From Phylloscopus collybita (Eukaryota > Chordata > Aves > Passeriformes > Phylloscopidae): a stretch of DNA of 64,000 bases. A model generated the notes under the pieces. That model made no database searches. It saw only the letters and a list, made by a program, of their open reading frames with translations, and was not told the DNA's origin. A program made the position numbers and the translations under genes. The DNA is taken from the NCBI GenBank assembly GCA_027886175.1, contig JAJNNQ010000013.1:7149501-7213500 (forward strand), written 5' to 3'. Of this stretch, positions 25,501-37,286 are shown in pieces; positions within the stretch are counted from its first letter, which is position 1; every line of letters starts with the position of its first letter.

Positions 25501-28500
25501 CACAGCGGAGGTGTTGCCATTTAATCAGCCCTGGGCAGCTGACAGTTCCCCAGAAGCAAACATAAAGGGTGGCTGCTTTTGGAAAGCAGGTCATTTATGT
25601 AGGTGATTAAGCACAGAGGAGCCTCACTTGGGGCATGAGTTTTCAAAACACCTTCATTCAAATCTTAGGAGCTAATTCTATACAACTCATTATCAATGGC
25701 TATTTGCATAGCAAAATGGTGACTGTGGACATTGCTTCTTGCAAGCCTTATTTGTGTTAACCTGCTTATATCTAGCCAGATGTTTCTGCCTTAATGTTTG
25801 TGGAAACAAGGGTTCAGATTGGCATGGGTGGATTAAACGATGTTCTACAGTAGCTGCAGAGCCACTGGAGGAAACCCATTTCTATCACTGCTAAGATGAC
25901 AAAGCAGTTATTAAATCCAGCAGTTCCCGTGGCTGACCCAGGAGGGACTTGTCAGTCCAGTTTCCAAGTAATCTGTTTGTGAAATACGTGTTCCATCTCC
26001 CTTATTGACTAACAATGTATATTATCTGGTTAGTTAACTGTGGGGATAAAGGTCTTTTTTCCTGCCATTTGTCAAGCTCTTGTGCAAAAAGCTGCAGTTA
26101 AACTGTATATAACCTTAGGATCCTGAGCAGTGCCAACTGAAGTTCTAGGAATATGTTTATTCAGTTTTTTATTAGCCACATAAAATAGATAAACTTTGTG
26201 CCTTTGCCAATTAAATAAACCAGGACCTATCTCTTTCTTGGAAATTCCACTACAGAAAGATATTGTCCTTGTAAAGAAGGAAATATATAAATAAGCAAAA
26301 TATGTATTTGAGGAGGGGTAGCATAATGTGCCAATGTTTTTAAAGCTCCAGTATATGCATTTTATAGCATTGTAGAAATATAAAATCACCATAGGCATTA
26401 TCAAAACACTTACAGGCACTGCTAAAAAGTAATGAATTAGGAGATACTTTTCAAATTGGTCTTCAAAGCTTCTGTTTTGTTGATAATTATATCCAACACC
26501 TTTCTATCTAATTCTAAGTAGGAAAAATGTTTCATGGAGAATGATTCATGGAGACTTGGTTACAGCCTGTAAGAACACAGAAAGTCAGCCAATAGTGTTT
26601 GTGTGTCCATGTATCTCCAAAGAGCTGTAACAGGCTGGGCTGACACAGTCCTACATGGGAGACAACCATTCCAGTGGATTGCCCTCTTGGACACTGCGTG
26701 GGTGAACAAGGATTTGGGTGTGCATGTGTGGCCACTCCTGAGATCTTCTTGCAGGCACTGTGTAGGCTGGGAAGTGTTTCAGGAGGGAGAGGAGGAGCTG
26801 CTTGCTCTCTGTCATTATAATTCCTCGTACTTGATGGATTCCTGCCATTGGCTCTGGCCTGATCCAGCAGTCGGGGCAGCAAGAGCCCAGCACTTCCTAC
26901 CAGGCCATGAGTGAGTCTTCCCTCTGCTGAGGTGATTCATCCTAGCCTCAGGAGGTCAGTGTCCTCCTGGCCTCCTTAGCCTCTCTCTGACCTGCTGTAA
27001 CTGTGTCACACAGCCTGCTTGTGCTGCTTGGGATGGTGACATAGATCCCAGAGTGTGGATGTGGATCTCTGGCAGCCAAATCCCAGTGCTCGGCCTGCCC
27101 ATGGCAGGGAAAAAGCAGCTACAGGAGCCCAGTGCTGTACCCATCCGACTGACAGGACCCAGTGGAACCCCAAAGTGGGAGGCAGCCCAATTTTGTGTTT
27201 CTGTCTTATCTGCTTCACCCAGCGAGAGAACCCTCTGGGCCAGCAGGATAGCACATGTGCCTGGGGACCCTCCCAGCTGCAGCACTGCTGCCAGCTCCCC
27301 TTCCTCACTCCTGCACAGCTGTTTATCTGGGACAGCTGGAGACTTTCAAGGGCAGTGGTCACCTCCAGCTCTTCCTTTCAAGACTGCCTGCACAGCCTCT
27401 GGGTGTGCCTGAGTGCTGTGATCTGCAAGGTCTCCACACAGCCTTTTGAAGCCACCAAGGTGCAAACCAGCTAATGATTAAACCTGCTTTCTCAGTTTTA
27501 CTGCTGGAGAAATGCTTCTGTGGCAAAGCACCGAGGAGAGTACAATACTCCTTTCACATCAAAAGAATATGCAGACACCCAAGGTAAACACTGGCCTGCA
27601 TTGAGCACACTTATTCCTGTGCTGCTATCTATTGACGCTGATGGTTTCAGTGAGCTGAGTTCCTCAGCCCCCTAAAGAGCTCTCAGCACAGTGGTCAAAC
27701 AAACAATGTAATTTTCTGGGTTTTATTTGCTTCAGTAAAAAAAAAAAAACCAACAGTGTGACTGAAAAATACAAAGGAAATGGAGCAGACAGTCAAGAAG
27801 GAACAAAGACAACAAGAGGGAAAAGAAAATCAAAAGCAAGTAATTGGCAGAGTTAGAATTAGTTATTTCTATTCATTCCAAAGTTCTTGCTTCCTTCTGC
27901 CAGCCTCATTTGATTGCTGGGCAACAGGGGCAGTTTCTACGGGTTTCCTTTTATTTAAAAGGATTTGTTTATAAGACATATCATTTGTAATAAACATAAG
28001 GATATCACTTTGTAAAAACATTCTTCTTCAGGAAGTAATAAAACACTTGTTCAGTTTAAAGTGTGTCCTCAAGTGTTTTTGCTGGATGGGTGTTGTACCC
28101 ATGTGGCTTTACTCCACTGAATCATCCTCAGAGAGAGCAGAAATGAGGGATGGTGGGGAAAGAGATTTGGAAACAAATAAACACTCTAAATCAAAAGGAC
28201 AGGACTTTGTGCACAACCCAGGCCACAATAACATCAATGGCTCCCACAGGGCCAGAATTCCTCCTGCGTTTACCATCCAAGGACAAAGCCTAATAATCTT
28301 GGCCTCGCTTTTCCTACTGCAGCAACTTTCCTTGGTAGTTTGCAAACCTCAGTTCATCAGTGTCTGACGCATGGCAGATGTCTCCCGGAGCTGTGGAGCC
28401 CCCACACTCTCATTCTGATGTCACTCATGCCTCAAACTTAAAGGACTTACCAGCAGGGGATGGGGGAAATGCGTTTCTCAACAGCTTTTACTACAATAGT

Positions 28501-30635
28501 TCTTAGTAGGATTTGTATTTTGTGAAAAAGGACAGGTTTTCTTAGGACTTCCCCACCCCTTGCAGATGCTCCAAGGGAGATGAAAGAAAATTTACAGAAA
28601 ATCTCTGAGGGCAGGTTCTGAAATTATTGCTCAAAGGCTGATCATTAGGAGCTGTGGCTTTGATATAACTTTAAACCCTAACTAAGAGATCCTCACATCA
28701 GGGACCCCTGCCTAAATTGTGTACTGTCTTCTTGAAATCTATCCAGCAGTGATAGAAAGGTTTCAGGTTGTGGGGAAGCCATCTCATTCCTCAATATCTC
28801 AGCCTTGCAGTCTGGCTATCCCCTGGCTGCTGGTGTCTTCTGGCAAGAGCAGCCCAAATCACTCAGGTCCACACACTGGAAATGTTTCAGAAGTAGATAA
28901 ATAAAACATTAATGAGGATCAATACAAGAGAAAATCTAGAAAAAATACACTGCAAAGACATGACCCTAATAAACAGCTGAGTGTCAATGGACTTTTTATT
29001 ACGATGTTAAGCCCAAATTTTTATAAAAGGTTTCTCCATAACTCACAGAGGAAGATGTAATCATGAAATGGGTAATAAATTAGAATTCCCAATTATAACA
29101 CATGCCTTGAAAAGGCAGTTACATAGAAATCCTTTCCTTCTAATGATGCTGAATTAAGGTTAATATTTCTACCACCACAGGGAAATTACAGTGAAACCCC
29201 AAGTACCTCTAAATAAACTACCATTGTTTTAACAACCACTCTCCCTCCCATTACCAAAGGACAATTAGCTTAGACAAAATTTTGAAAATGGAAAGCATAT
29301 CAAATATAGTCTTTTGATACTCCTCAGCAATCTATGTAAAATTACCTGAATTTATCCTTCCTCTTTCTTGAAGAAGTAACCACTCCATAAAGCACATCAT
29401 CAAGAGTGACACTACTCTTAGCAACCTAGCTGAGGAAGCAGTGCACTGAGTGCACGTACAGACAGCTCACCCTGTTAATTCAGGGTAAACTTCCTCTCAT
29501 CAGTTACTAGGTTTAATTTAAGTAATAAAATTAGAAGGTTGAATGCCACAGAGACGTTTTCAGTTTACCTTGTGGCCTGTGTTGGTGTGTTGAGAGGGAC
29601 CAGATAGCTGTGCAAAGACAACATATCAGCATGGGATTGCTTCTTCTAGGTACATGCCTAAAACAGACCAAAAACTCACTGCCAGGTAATGCAAGTCCTA
29701 AGTAGGAATTTCCTTGGAATAACTCTCAGAGAAATGAGAAATGAGAAATGTCTAGTACATGCATTTCTTTAATTATTATATTATATATTTACATTACATA
29801 TGTGTATCTGTTGGACATGATATTTTGTATTTTAATATTTGCATGTATATGTTATATATTTAAACAGAAAATATAATATTATGGTTTTTATATTATGTTC
29901 ATGCTTATTTCATGCATTAATTATTAGTTGCCAAGGACAGGAAGGGACCTCATTGCTAATCGTGGGTCTTAATGCAGCTGGGGACAAATGGTGTGAGGCT
30001 GGGTTCATGTCCTGTTCCCCAGCACTGCTGGGGCTGGCACAGCACAGGAGGATTTACAGCATGGTGAGGAGTCCTCCTGGCATTAAAGAAGTGAGCAGCT
30101 CCTATTCTTCCCGGCTGAGTCACCAGGGAGAATGAGCCTGTAAACGGGGAAGATGATCATTGTTCTGTGTTTGGTTACTAACAAGGAGAGTGGGAGACAG
30201 TTCTGTGTTTGCATGTGCTGGAAGCTGTCCTGAGCACTGCAAAGACTCAATTTTACTCAGTGCTTTCCTTGTCGATGCTTCTGATTTTCTGTAAAAGAAC
30301 AATTGGTGATTCTACTGTAAGATGTCTTACAAGTATTCATTCACAACCCGATATTGTGGGACACGGGATGAGGACTGAAGTTGGCAGCGTACTTGGTAGT
30401 ACATGTTTTTGTAATAATAACAATAATAAATCCATGCAAAACATGCACAGTTTTTCTCCAACTTTGTACCAATTGTTTATACACGGTGTATCTTATCCAC
30501 GACTAACTAGGAAGAGTTAAATAGCATTCATTATTCAGTATGCACAGATCTCAAAGTACTTCACTACAGCATAGTAATTTCTTCAATGCCACTTCCTAAA
30601 GGTAAGGAGTTTGAAGGGGGAGGGAGGTGGCTCTT
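19553..30635. other. Intergenic spacer upstream of SLC30A1
   Basis: About 11 kb without a recognisable exon, CR1 or RNA gene. GC-richer patches at 23.75-24.35 kb and 26.6-27.45 kb produce overlapping frames on both strands with no family resemblance. A short (TC)n tract lies at 22160 and AT-rich runs at 29.76-29.9 kb. Distal enhancers may be present but cannot be identified by eye. Confidence 0.5.
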
Positions 30636-30720
30636 CTTTGGTTGGTTGGGGTTTTTGTTTGGTTGGTTGGTTTTGTGGTTTTTGGTTGGGATGTTCTGGG
30701 TTTTTTTTGAGGAAGTTGTG
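30636..30720. repeat. G/T-rich (GGTT)n-like tract
   Basis: Irregular GGTT and GTTT repeats with T runs, about 350 bp before the unassigned CpG island. Confidence 0.7.
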
Positions 30721-31069
30721 AGTTTTCCCAAGCTGAAGATGTGGAGAAACAGCTCGGTAAGGGATGCAGGGGCAGGACCTGCAGAAAGGCTTGAGAATCA
30801 ATTTCCATTTCTGACAGAGAGTCTTGTGTGCAATCGAGGCAATGCAAATATGGCAGGCCACGGGCAAACACTGCAAATCACGGCAATAATGCTGAGCTTA
30901 GAACTGATGTCGGCAGCAAGCGCTACTTCACTGCCAGGAAAGTGGCTTTGAAGATGGAATATAAACTGAAAAAAAAAAAATTTAAAAAGAGGAATTTTAA
31001 AAAAGCAAGTGACCAACAGAGCATCTGCAGCATCAGCAGCAGGAGCAGTGGCTCTCCCGAGTGGTTTTC

Positions 31070-31420
31070 TGCCTCCCCTGCTGCCGCTATCCCGCTCATC
31101 CCCCCCCTGCCCTCCCGGCCCCTGGGCTCCGGCCGCGGTCCCGGCCCCGCCGGGCTCTCCCCGGGCCGCTGCGGGGAGCGGGTGCGGGGACCGGGGCCCT
31201 GGAGCCTCCGGGCCCGGGGAGTGCCGAGCACTGGCGGGGGGACACCGGGGCATCCCCTTTGGGGGGTGGGGGTGATCCGGACCCCCGGGGCAGCATCAGC
31301 CCCGCTGAGGGCATGGCGGTGCCCCCCTCCCCTGGAACCGGAGCTGCTCCTCACGGTGTCCTTCGGTGGCTTCCGCGGCCGTCGTGAGGCTGCTGGGTTG
31401 GTTCGAGCTCCCCGACGGCT
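31070..31420. promoter_or_regulatory. Unassigned CpG island between SLC30A1 and NEK2
   Basis: About 350 bp of CpG-rich sequence is isolated in AT-rich spacer, about 12 kb upstream of SLC30A1 and about 6 kb beyond the NEK2 3' end. No recognised coding exon overlaps it. Open frames run through it on both strands, as expected from GC content. It could be the promoter of a non-coding RNA or of an unrecognised gene. Confidence 0.6.
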
Positions 31421-34400
31421 TTGTGCTTGTGATGGAGCGTCCAGAGTGAACTCAGGACTTCTGGGTTGTCCTGGGGGAGCAGGGATTCCATTTTTGTTTT
31501 CAGTCGCAGAAGGCTTTGGGCTGTTCTACTCCCCTTTTCAGCTTTGGTCTATGATATTTTTCTTGGCCAATACAGGTGTAGGGGGTAAGGGGATAAAGGC
31601 AGGGTTTTCCCTACTCAGCTGTCCTCTTCCACCACCAGAGGCTTTCTATCACAACCCAGAGTTTGTAAACGAGTCAGGTGCTGAAGGCAGTGGGTGTGCC
31701 TTGTGCCACCAGTGCATCCCTCACATCCCCGGGGATGCCTGAACAAACGAGGGTCTGAGATGGAGCAGCATCCACCTGGTGGGCTTTGCCTGTGTCCTGC
31801 AGGAATGCCAAAGTACAGCCCTCCAGAGTGGATCTGCTCCCACTGCTACCATGGCCATCTGAGCATGATCCAGTCCTGGGACATCCTGCTCTATGACATG
31901 GTCTGTGGGGACCTCCCTGTGGACAGCACTGAGGACACCATCCAGGGCTGCTGCTCCTCACACCACAGGAGTCTCGGGGTGGGTACCTGGCTTCATGGCA
32001 CAGAGCAAACAGCAGTGTTGGGAGGGTGCAAGGTGGCACACAAGCACCACATTCTTGCATCTCTGGAGAAGGTGGCACATATCCCTCCATGCTCCTCTTC
32101 TCCAAAATGTAGAATCGATTAGGATGCTTGGGTGCAGCTCTGAGCAGCCCCAGTGTGGCCTGAGCACGGGGGCGCTGGGGACACTGGGAGAGGGTGGACA
32201 GTTTTCCCCCACTGACATCAATTTCTGTCTTCTCTCCCTCTCCCTGGAGTGTCCACACCTCACCACATCAAAACATTCTCACTCAGCCTGTGAGTATGAA
32301 GAAAGGGGTTAGGACAAAATACTTTTTGTGAGGACAAAACACTTTATTCATGGTCAAAAATAAATGTTACGCTTTTGGTCCCCTTCCTCCAAGGCAATCT
32401 TTTTGTGTCCTTACTCACCAGCTTTATTGTAGTTAGGAGGGGGTTAGGCAACCCAAAGGATGAAACAACAGTCTTTTTCAGACTGCAGCAGCCACTGCAG
32501 TCTGAAAAAGACCTTGAACTGCCACCCAGGCCCACATGTGAGTGTGAAATGCAAGTGGGTTGCAGGGACAGAGGTCTCACCCCCTGTGAAAGCTGGGAGG
32601 AAATCAGAAATAGCAAAATGCCATTTCAGCTCAACCCCTGCCCAAATTGTTCATCTTGCACCTGTAGGCCCCTGCAAAAGGGCCAACCAGAGCTGGATTC
32701 TAGCAAGTTTGGAGTGCTTTGTGCCCCCTGGCATGCAAGTGATCAAATAAACTATGGTGTGTATTGATTGGAAAATGGATACTGAAGGAAAAAGGGGAGC
32801 GTGGGAGATAGGGAAGTCTCTTCTTGCCTCTCCTTTCTATCCCCAGGAGCTCCTCATGAAGAGACATTCCTACCCTGGGTTTACACCTGATGCCTCCCCA
32901 CCCATCCACCCCTTCCCTCACTCGTGTCTGATCCGTTCTGTGGGCTTCATTACCTAAACTAAGAGTCCCAGTATCAATCAACACAGACCACAGAGAGGTG
33001 AACCCCTTACAGTGAAGAAAGAAGATTACAAATATTACTTCGAGGGTAGAATTTGAGAATTGTATCTCTCAGGAGTTTATGATTTACTCTAGCAAACCAC
33101 AAAACACTAAACATTGCCTATGAATCTTAAATGAAGAAAAGCAGGAGGCATGAGAGCACAGGGATCAATAAGCCATAGGCCCTGCACCACAGGGGTACCC
33201 TGTAAGCCATAAACTCCTGGCAATCTATGGCAAACACTGAAGGCTAAACCCTCAACCCTAAGCAATAATCACTAAAGCTGAGTGAAAACCTGGAAATGCT
33301 GCTACTCGTGTTTTACAACTTTTTTTGGAGGTGCAGAACACGACAGAAAACAGTGGGTTCTGACTGTCAGATAGTGTTTTTGAGAAGTTTTATGTACTAG
33401 ACTCTATTAACACCCTGTGCAAGGGATACTGGATCTCCGGCACAGTGTCAGCTCCACTGATGGCATTGTGGTCCTCCCACATATTTTCCACATCCCTTTG
33501 TTGGAATGGGTGATGAGCAACAGCCAAAGGGCTGGCACATGCAGGTTTACCACCATGGAGATGACCCTTCTGGGGTGCAGGGGCCACACTTGCCACAGGG
33601 ACCCAAAGAGATGGAGACTCAGAAGTGACATCTCCCACTTTTGTGAAGAAGCTTGACGGTCCTCTATATTTATGTCTGATTTTCATTAATTTTTTTTATC
33701 TGCCCAGCTTTCACAGTGTTTAAGTGCTGTCCAACTGGCTGCAGAGGGGACAGGCCATGACTGCTGAAAATCAAGAGACTGGTCTGTATTTTTCAAAGAT
33801 GACACAACCTCTCCTCCAGGCTATCCTTCATGTTCTTATACATATAAAACTTGTGCAATTTCAGAGGTGCTCACAGCTAATCATATTATTAAAATTCCTG
33901 ACATCTGTATGAAACATTAATTATTTTCTCTCACAACATTCCACGGTGTACACCATTACTATCATCCTGTAAGGCTTAAGCTCTACCATATCCATATGTA
34001 CACGTTTCCCTCCTAAGACATTAGAATATCCATCAGCATGATGGCAATGTTTTGGAACCACTCCATAAGCAGTCACCGTTCCCATAAATGTCCTATTTGT
34101 GAATGTTCTATTTCCTGAATATGTTTGAAAATTGCATCCTGAGTGTGATTTCAATGCTACACACGTTCTTTTGGAAAAACAATTACGCCCTTGTAGGAAA
34201 ATGTGAATTTCAGGATTCCGAAGCAAAACTCCTGAGAGAGCGCGAAGCCCATCTCCATCTCCAGACCTTTCGCTATGTTTGACACATACTGGTAGGAAGT
34301 TCTTATTTCAAAAACCTCAAGAAATGCTGCATTTATCGTATTAGAGTGGTAATACTTCAAGAAGACACTGTAAGTAACGCAGTTAAACAGCTTAACGCTA

Positions 34401-34909
34401 CAGTTGTAACCTAAGTTCTCATTTATTACTGCCATTGTGATTGATACAATTTGCACTCTCTGTAGCATTTCGGATTCATAACAGCATAGTTGTTAACCAG
34501 GACTTTGATGCAGCTATTTTTATGATGCATGCATAAAAGATGCAAAATGGCAAATCGGAGATAATTATAATTAATTGCACCAGCAAGTACTAAAGCATCC
34601 GTAGCCAAGGAAAGTCAGCATTTTGCAGCAACGTGCTTAGAACAAAACAGGTAAAAATAAATGTAAATAAGATATTAGATTGTGGATGAATGTATAATAG
34701 AGGAAGTTCTTATAAATGACAAGGCAACAGTGCCATCTTGAGGTTACTAGAGATTAAAGGAAGAGGAGAGCCACAGACAGTGCTCTCTCAAGGCATTTTA
34801 CTTTTAAATGCAGAAATGTGTGTTCCAAAAGAAAAAAAATACTCTCAAGCCATTTCCTTACCTTGGTTGTGTTAAAAGCAAAGCATTTGTAAACACCAGC
34901 CCTTTCACC
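31421..34909. other. Intergenic spacer after the unassigned CpG island
   Basis: Moderate GC to about 33 kb, then AT-rich. It holds the perfect hairpin at 32.47 kb. A donor-like GGGGGTAAGG occurs at about 31585, just after the island, but I could not build an exon chain. Confidence 0.45.
32471..32512. repeat. Perfect 18-bp inverted repeat with 6-nt loop
   Basis: GTCTTTTTCAGACTGCAG, then loop CAGCCA, then the exact reverse complement. Pairing stops at the next base on each side. No transposon ends or coding exon are visible around it. Confidence 0.9.
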
Positions 34910-35338
34910 AAGATTATTGGAGGGGTGGAGCACCTTTTCTATGAGGAAAGGTTAAGAGAATTGGGATTGCTCAACCTCAGAGAAGAGAAAGCTTTGGGGT
35001 GACTGTGGCCTTCCCAGACCTGGATGGAGCCTACAAGAAATATGACAGTCTGTTTACAAGAGCATGTTGTGACAAGGGGAAATGGCTTTTAACTGAAAGA
35101 GAGTCGGTTTAGATTAGATTCTAGGAAGCAGTTCTTTGCTGTGAGGGTGGTGAGGCACTGGAAAAGGTTGCCCAGAGAAGTTATGGATGTTTCCTGGGTG
35201 GTCCCGTGCAGCATTCAAGGCCAGGCTGGACGGAGTTCTGAGCACCCTGATCTAGTGAAGTGTCCCTGTCCAAGGGAGTGGGGTTGGAACTAGATGATCT
35301 ATAAGGTCCCTTCCAACCCAAACCATTCTGTAACTCTA
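34910..35338 (+). mobile_element. 5'-truncated CR1 LINE
   Basis: About 430 bp of CR1 3' region: the GAGCACCTTTTCTATGAGGA block, the GGTGAGGCACTGGAAAAGG block, GCATTCAAGGCCAGGCTGGA, and the 3' end GGTCCCTTCCAACCCAAACC followed by CATTCTGTAACTCT. CR1 is the dominant avian retroposon. It is non-coding here. Confidence 0.93.
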
Positions 35339-35883
35339 GGAATATGGTCTTTCATGAATCACTATTAACTTATTTTCTTGGCTGCTTGTTTTCCTCCTTT
35401 CACTAATTACCTGCATTTTACAGACAAAACATTCTCGAATCCTTCATATTTTTTCCTGATGGTACTAACACCACTGTGTATTATCTTACCTTTCAATGTT
35501 TTATGGGTTAAGCCACAAAGATCCACATGAAGGCCAGAACTGCATTGCAGTGCAATTCACTGTCTGAGGCACAGAACAGAAAAACCTGAGTGTGCAAACA
35601 TGGTCACAAGGCAAGGATTTCTCCTCCACATATGTGAGAAGCTTCAGAAATATGAAAGAATGCAGAGGAAAGCTGCACTGATCCACATGGCACATTCCCA
35701 CCACACCTAGTGCTGAGGAATGACCACCAAAATGTTGGTGGTTTTAGATTAGCGAACAAAATAGTCATGTCCAATTCTTTTAAGCAAAGGCTGTGGTGAA
35801 AACAGCAACCACTGTTAAGTTCTGCTGGGTTGTTAAGAATCTGCTAGAGTTGTTGGGTTACACAAGTACTTCTTTATCTGCAA

Positions 35884-35933
35884 ATCATAGAATGATTTGG
35901 GTTGGAAGAGACCCGTAAGATCATCTAGTATGT
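35884..35933 (-). mobile_element. CR1 3'-end fragment
   Basis: A short inverted copy of the CR1 tail, reading TCATAGAATGATTTGGGTTG and then GAAGAGACC on the plus strand. It lies about 550 bp from the larger CR1 of opposite orientation. Confidence 0.75.
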
Positions 35934-36866
35934 CAAATTAAATTGATGTTTCAAAGAAGATTCTCATGAAGTAAAATCCATCTAGAATACCTCCTCAGAT
36001 AACATTTATAGCCCAATAAGGAAACAGATGTCTTGAAAACAAGCTGTTTTCTAAGAATGTATGCTTTATGGGATTTCAATCCAGAGAGAACAAAAAAAAG
36101 TCTTTATATAAAACGTGCCAGACACAACAGTTTCAAAGGATATTTTAAAATTCTTGACTCTGAGTGCATGATACTTACACCACCCTAAGTGAGCAACTCC
36201 TACACCAGCAGAGCTGTTAAGGGTAAGATGGAGATACCTCCTAAGTTTCAAGAAAATATGGATTTACTATTTAAAGGACAACTGCCCCACCCCAAAACAC
36301 ACATGTTAATACACTGGATAGTGTCCCATCCCAGACAGCAGTCTCAGGGGATCAATTTATAACACAGTTCCAAGGCAAGGCAAAGAAGGTGTTATTTCAA
36401 ATGCCATGCCCTGACACAGGCTTGTAGGATGGACAAGGCATTCAGCTGCTCAGGCAGAAAGGAATATAAACTCAGAAGTTATTTGGACCCATCCCACTCA
36501 TTAGTCAAAACAAAACATTAAAAGTAACCTGCTTTGAGGCAAGGATCACTTGCTTATCAGGAAGAGATACATAAAATCTTTGTGCTCTTTTGTTAAAAAT
36601 ATTTACAAGTGCAGAAAAGAAGGCACTGTTTTCCCACATATACAGAATATCAACACTTCCTTTATCAACAACTGTGCATTACATACAGCATCATTTTAAC
36701 CTACAGACTGTGAATCTCTGAACATTTTTCACCTGAAAAGTTTTTCACATCAGATTTCAAACAAATCATTTCTATATATTCATTCTTTATATTTTTAGAG
36801 GAGTATAGTGTGGTAAACAGGAGGACCAAAATATTTTTCTTTAATAATACAATTAATTCAGTTTGT
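35934..36866. other. Sequence beyond the NEK2 3' end
   Basis: About 0.9 kb of AT-rich unique sequence between a CR1 tail and the candidate NEK2 polyadenylation signal. Nothing else was recognised. Confidence 0.5.
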
Positions 36867-36872
36867 TTTATT
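36867..36872 (-). terminator. NEK2: Candidate NEK2 polyadenylation signal
   Basis: Minus-strand AATAAA lies 188 nt after the NEK2 stop codon in AT-rich sequence. It is the first canonical hexamer I saw downstream of the stop. The cleavage site is not determined. Confidence 0.5.
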
Positions 36873-37059
36873 TGGTATCAAAAGTACCTATTTTCATCAT
36901 ATAGCATCTTATGCATTTATCATAAACTACCTGTCATAAACTAAGAGTTTGTACAACTTAAAATAGTTTTTCAGTAGGTTCTAGCTTAAGAGAGGGAGGC
37001 ACAAGTATCTGCCTATACATTTAATCTTCTTTTCAAAGATAAATATATCTGTTACAGTT

Positions 37060-37286
37060 TCAACGCATGCCCAAGATTTGTCTGCTCTTTAGTTGATAGT
37101 TTTTTTCCAGTTCAGCCAGTGCTTGAGCCCGTAGATTTGCAGCATATAGACGCCTTTTGAGATCAGAGTTTTTCCCTTGGGAAAGGAGATTGTTTTCCAT
37201 ATTATGAGGAGGCACAGCTTTCTCTTCACTTCCTTCTAAGAGTGAGCTCTTCTTGGTTGTAGAAAGGGGAAGCGGGAGTGTGTTAT
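37060..37286 (-). CDS. NEK2: NEK2 terminal coding exon
   Basis: Encodes the last 75 residues including the split Asp, ending [19 protein letters not shown] then ILGMR and TGA at 37062-37060. The acceptor is TTCTTAAG|ATAAC. The last 35 residues are very close to human. The first 40 are divergent: TKKSSL stands where human has KKKVHF, and SEEK where human has SKEN. Confidence 0.93.

Noticed and set aside
30541..30600. Short stretch resembling the 5' part of the MIR-like SINE (GATCTCAAAGTACTTCACTA)
   Set aside because: Too short and without the diagnostic core to call as an element.
30828..31742. 304-codon plus-strand frame through the orphan CpG island
   Set aside because: The frame is open because of high GC, frames on both strands overlap it, and no domain or exon structure is recognisable. 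Kept only as a CpG island.
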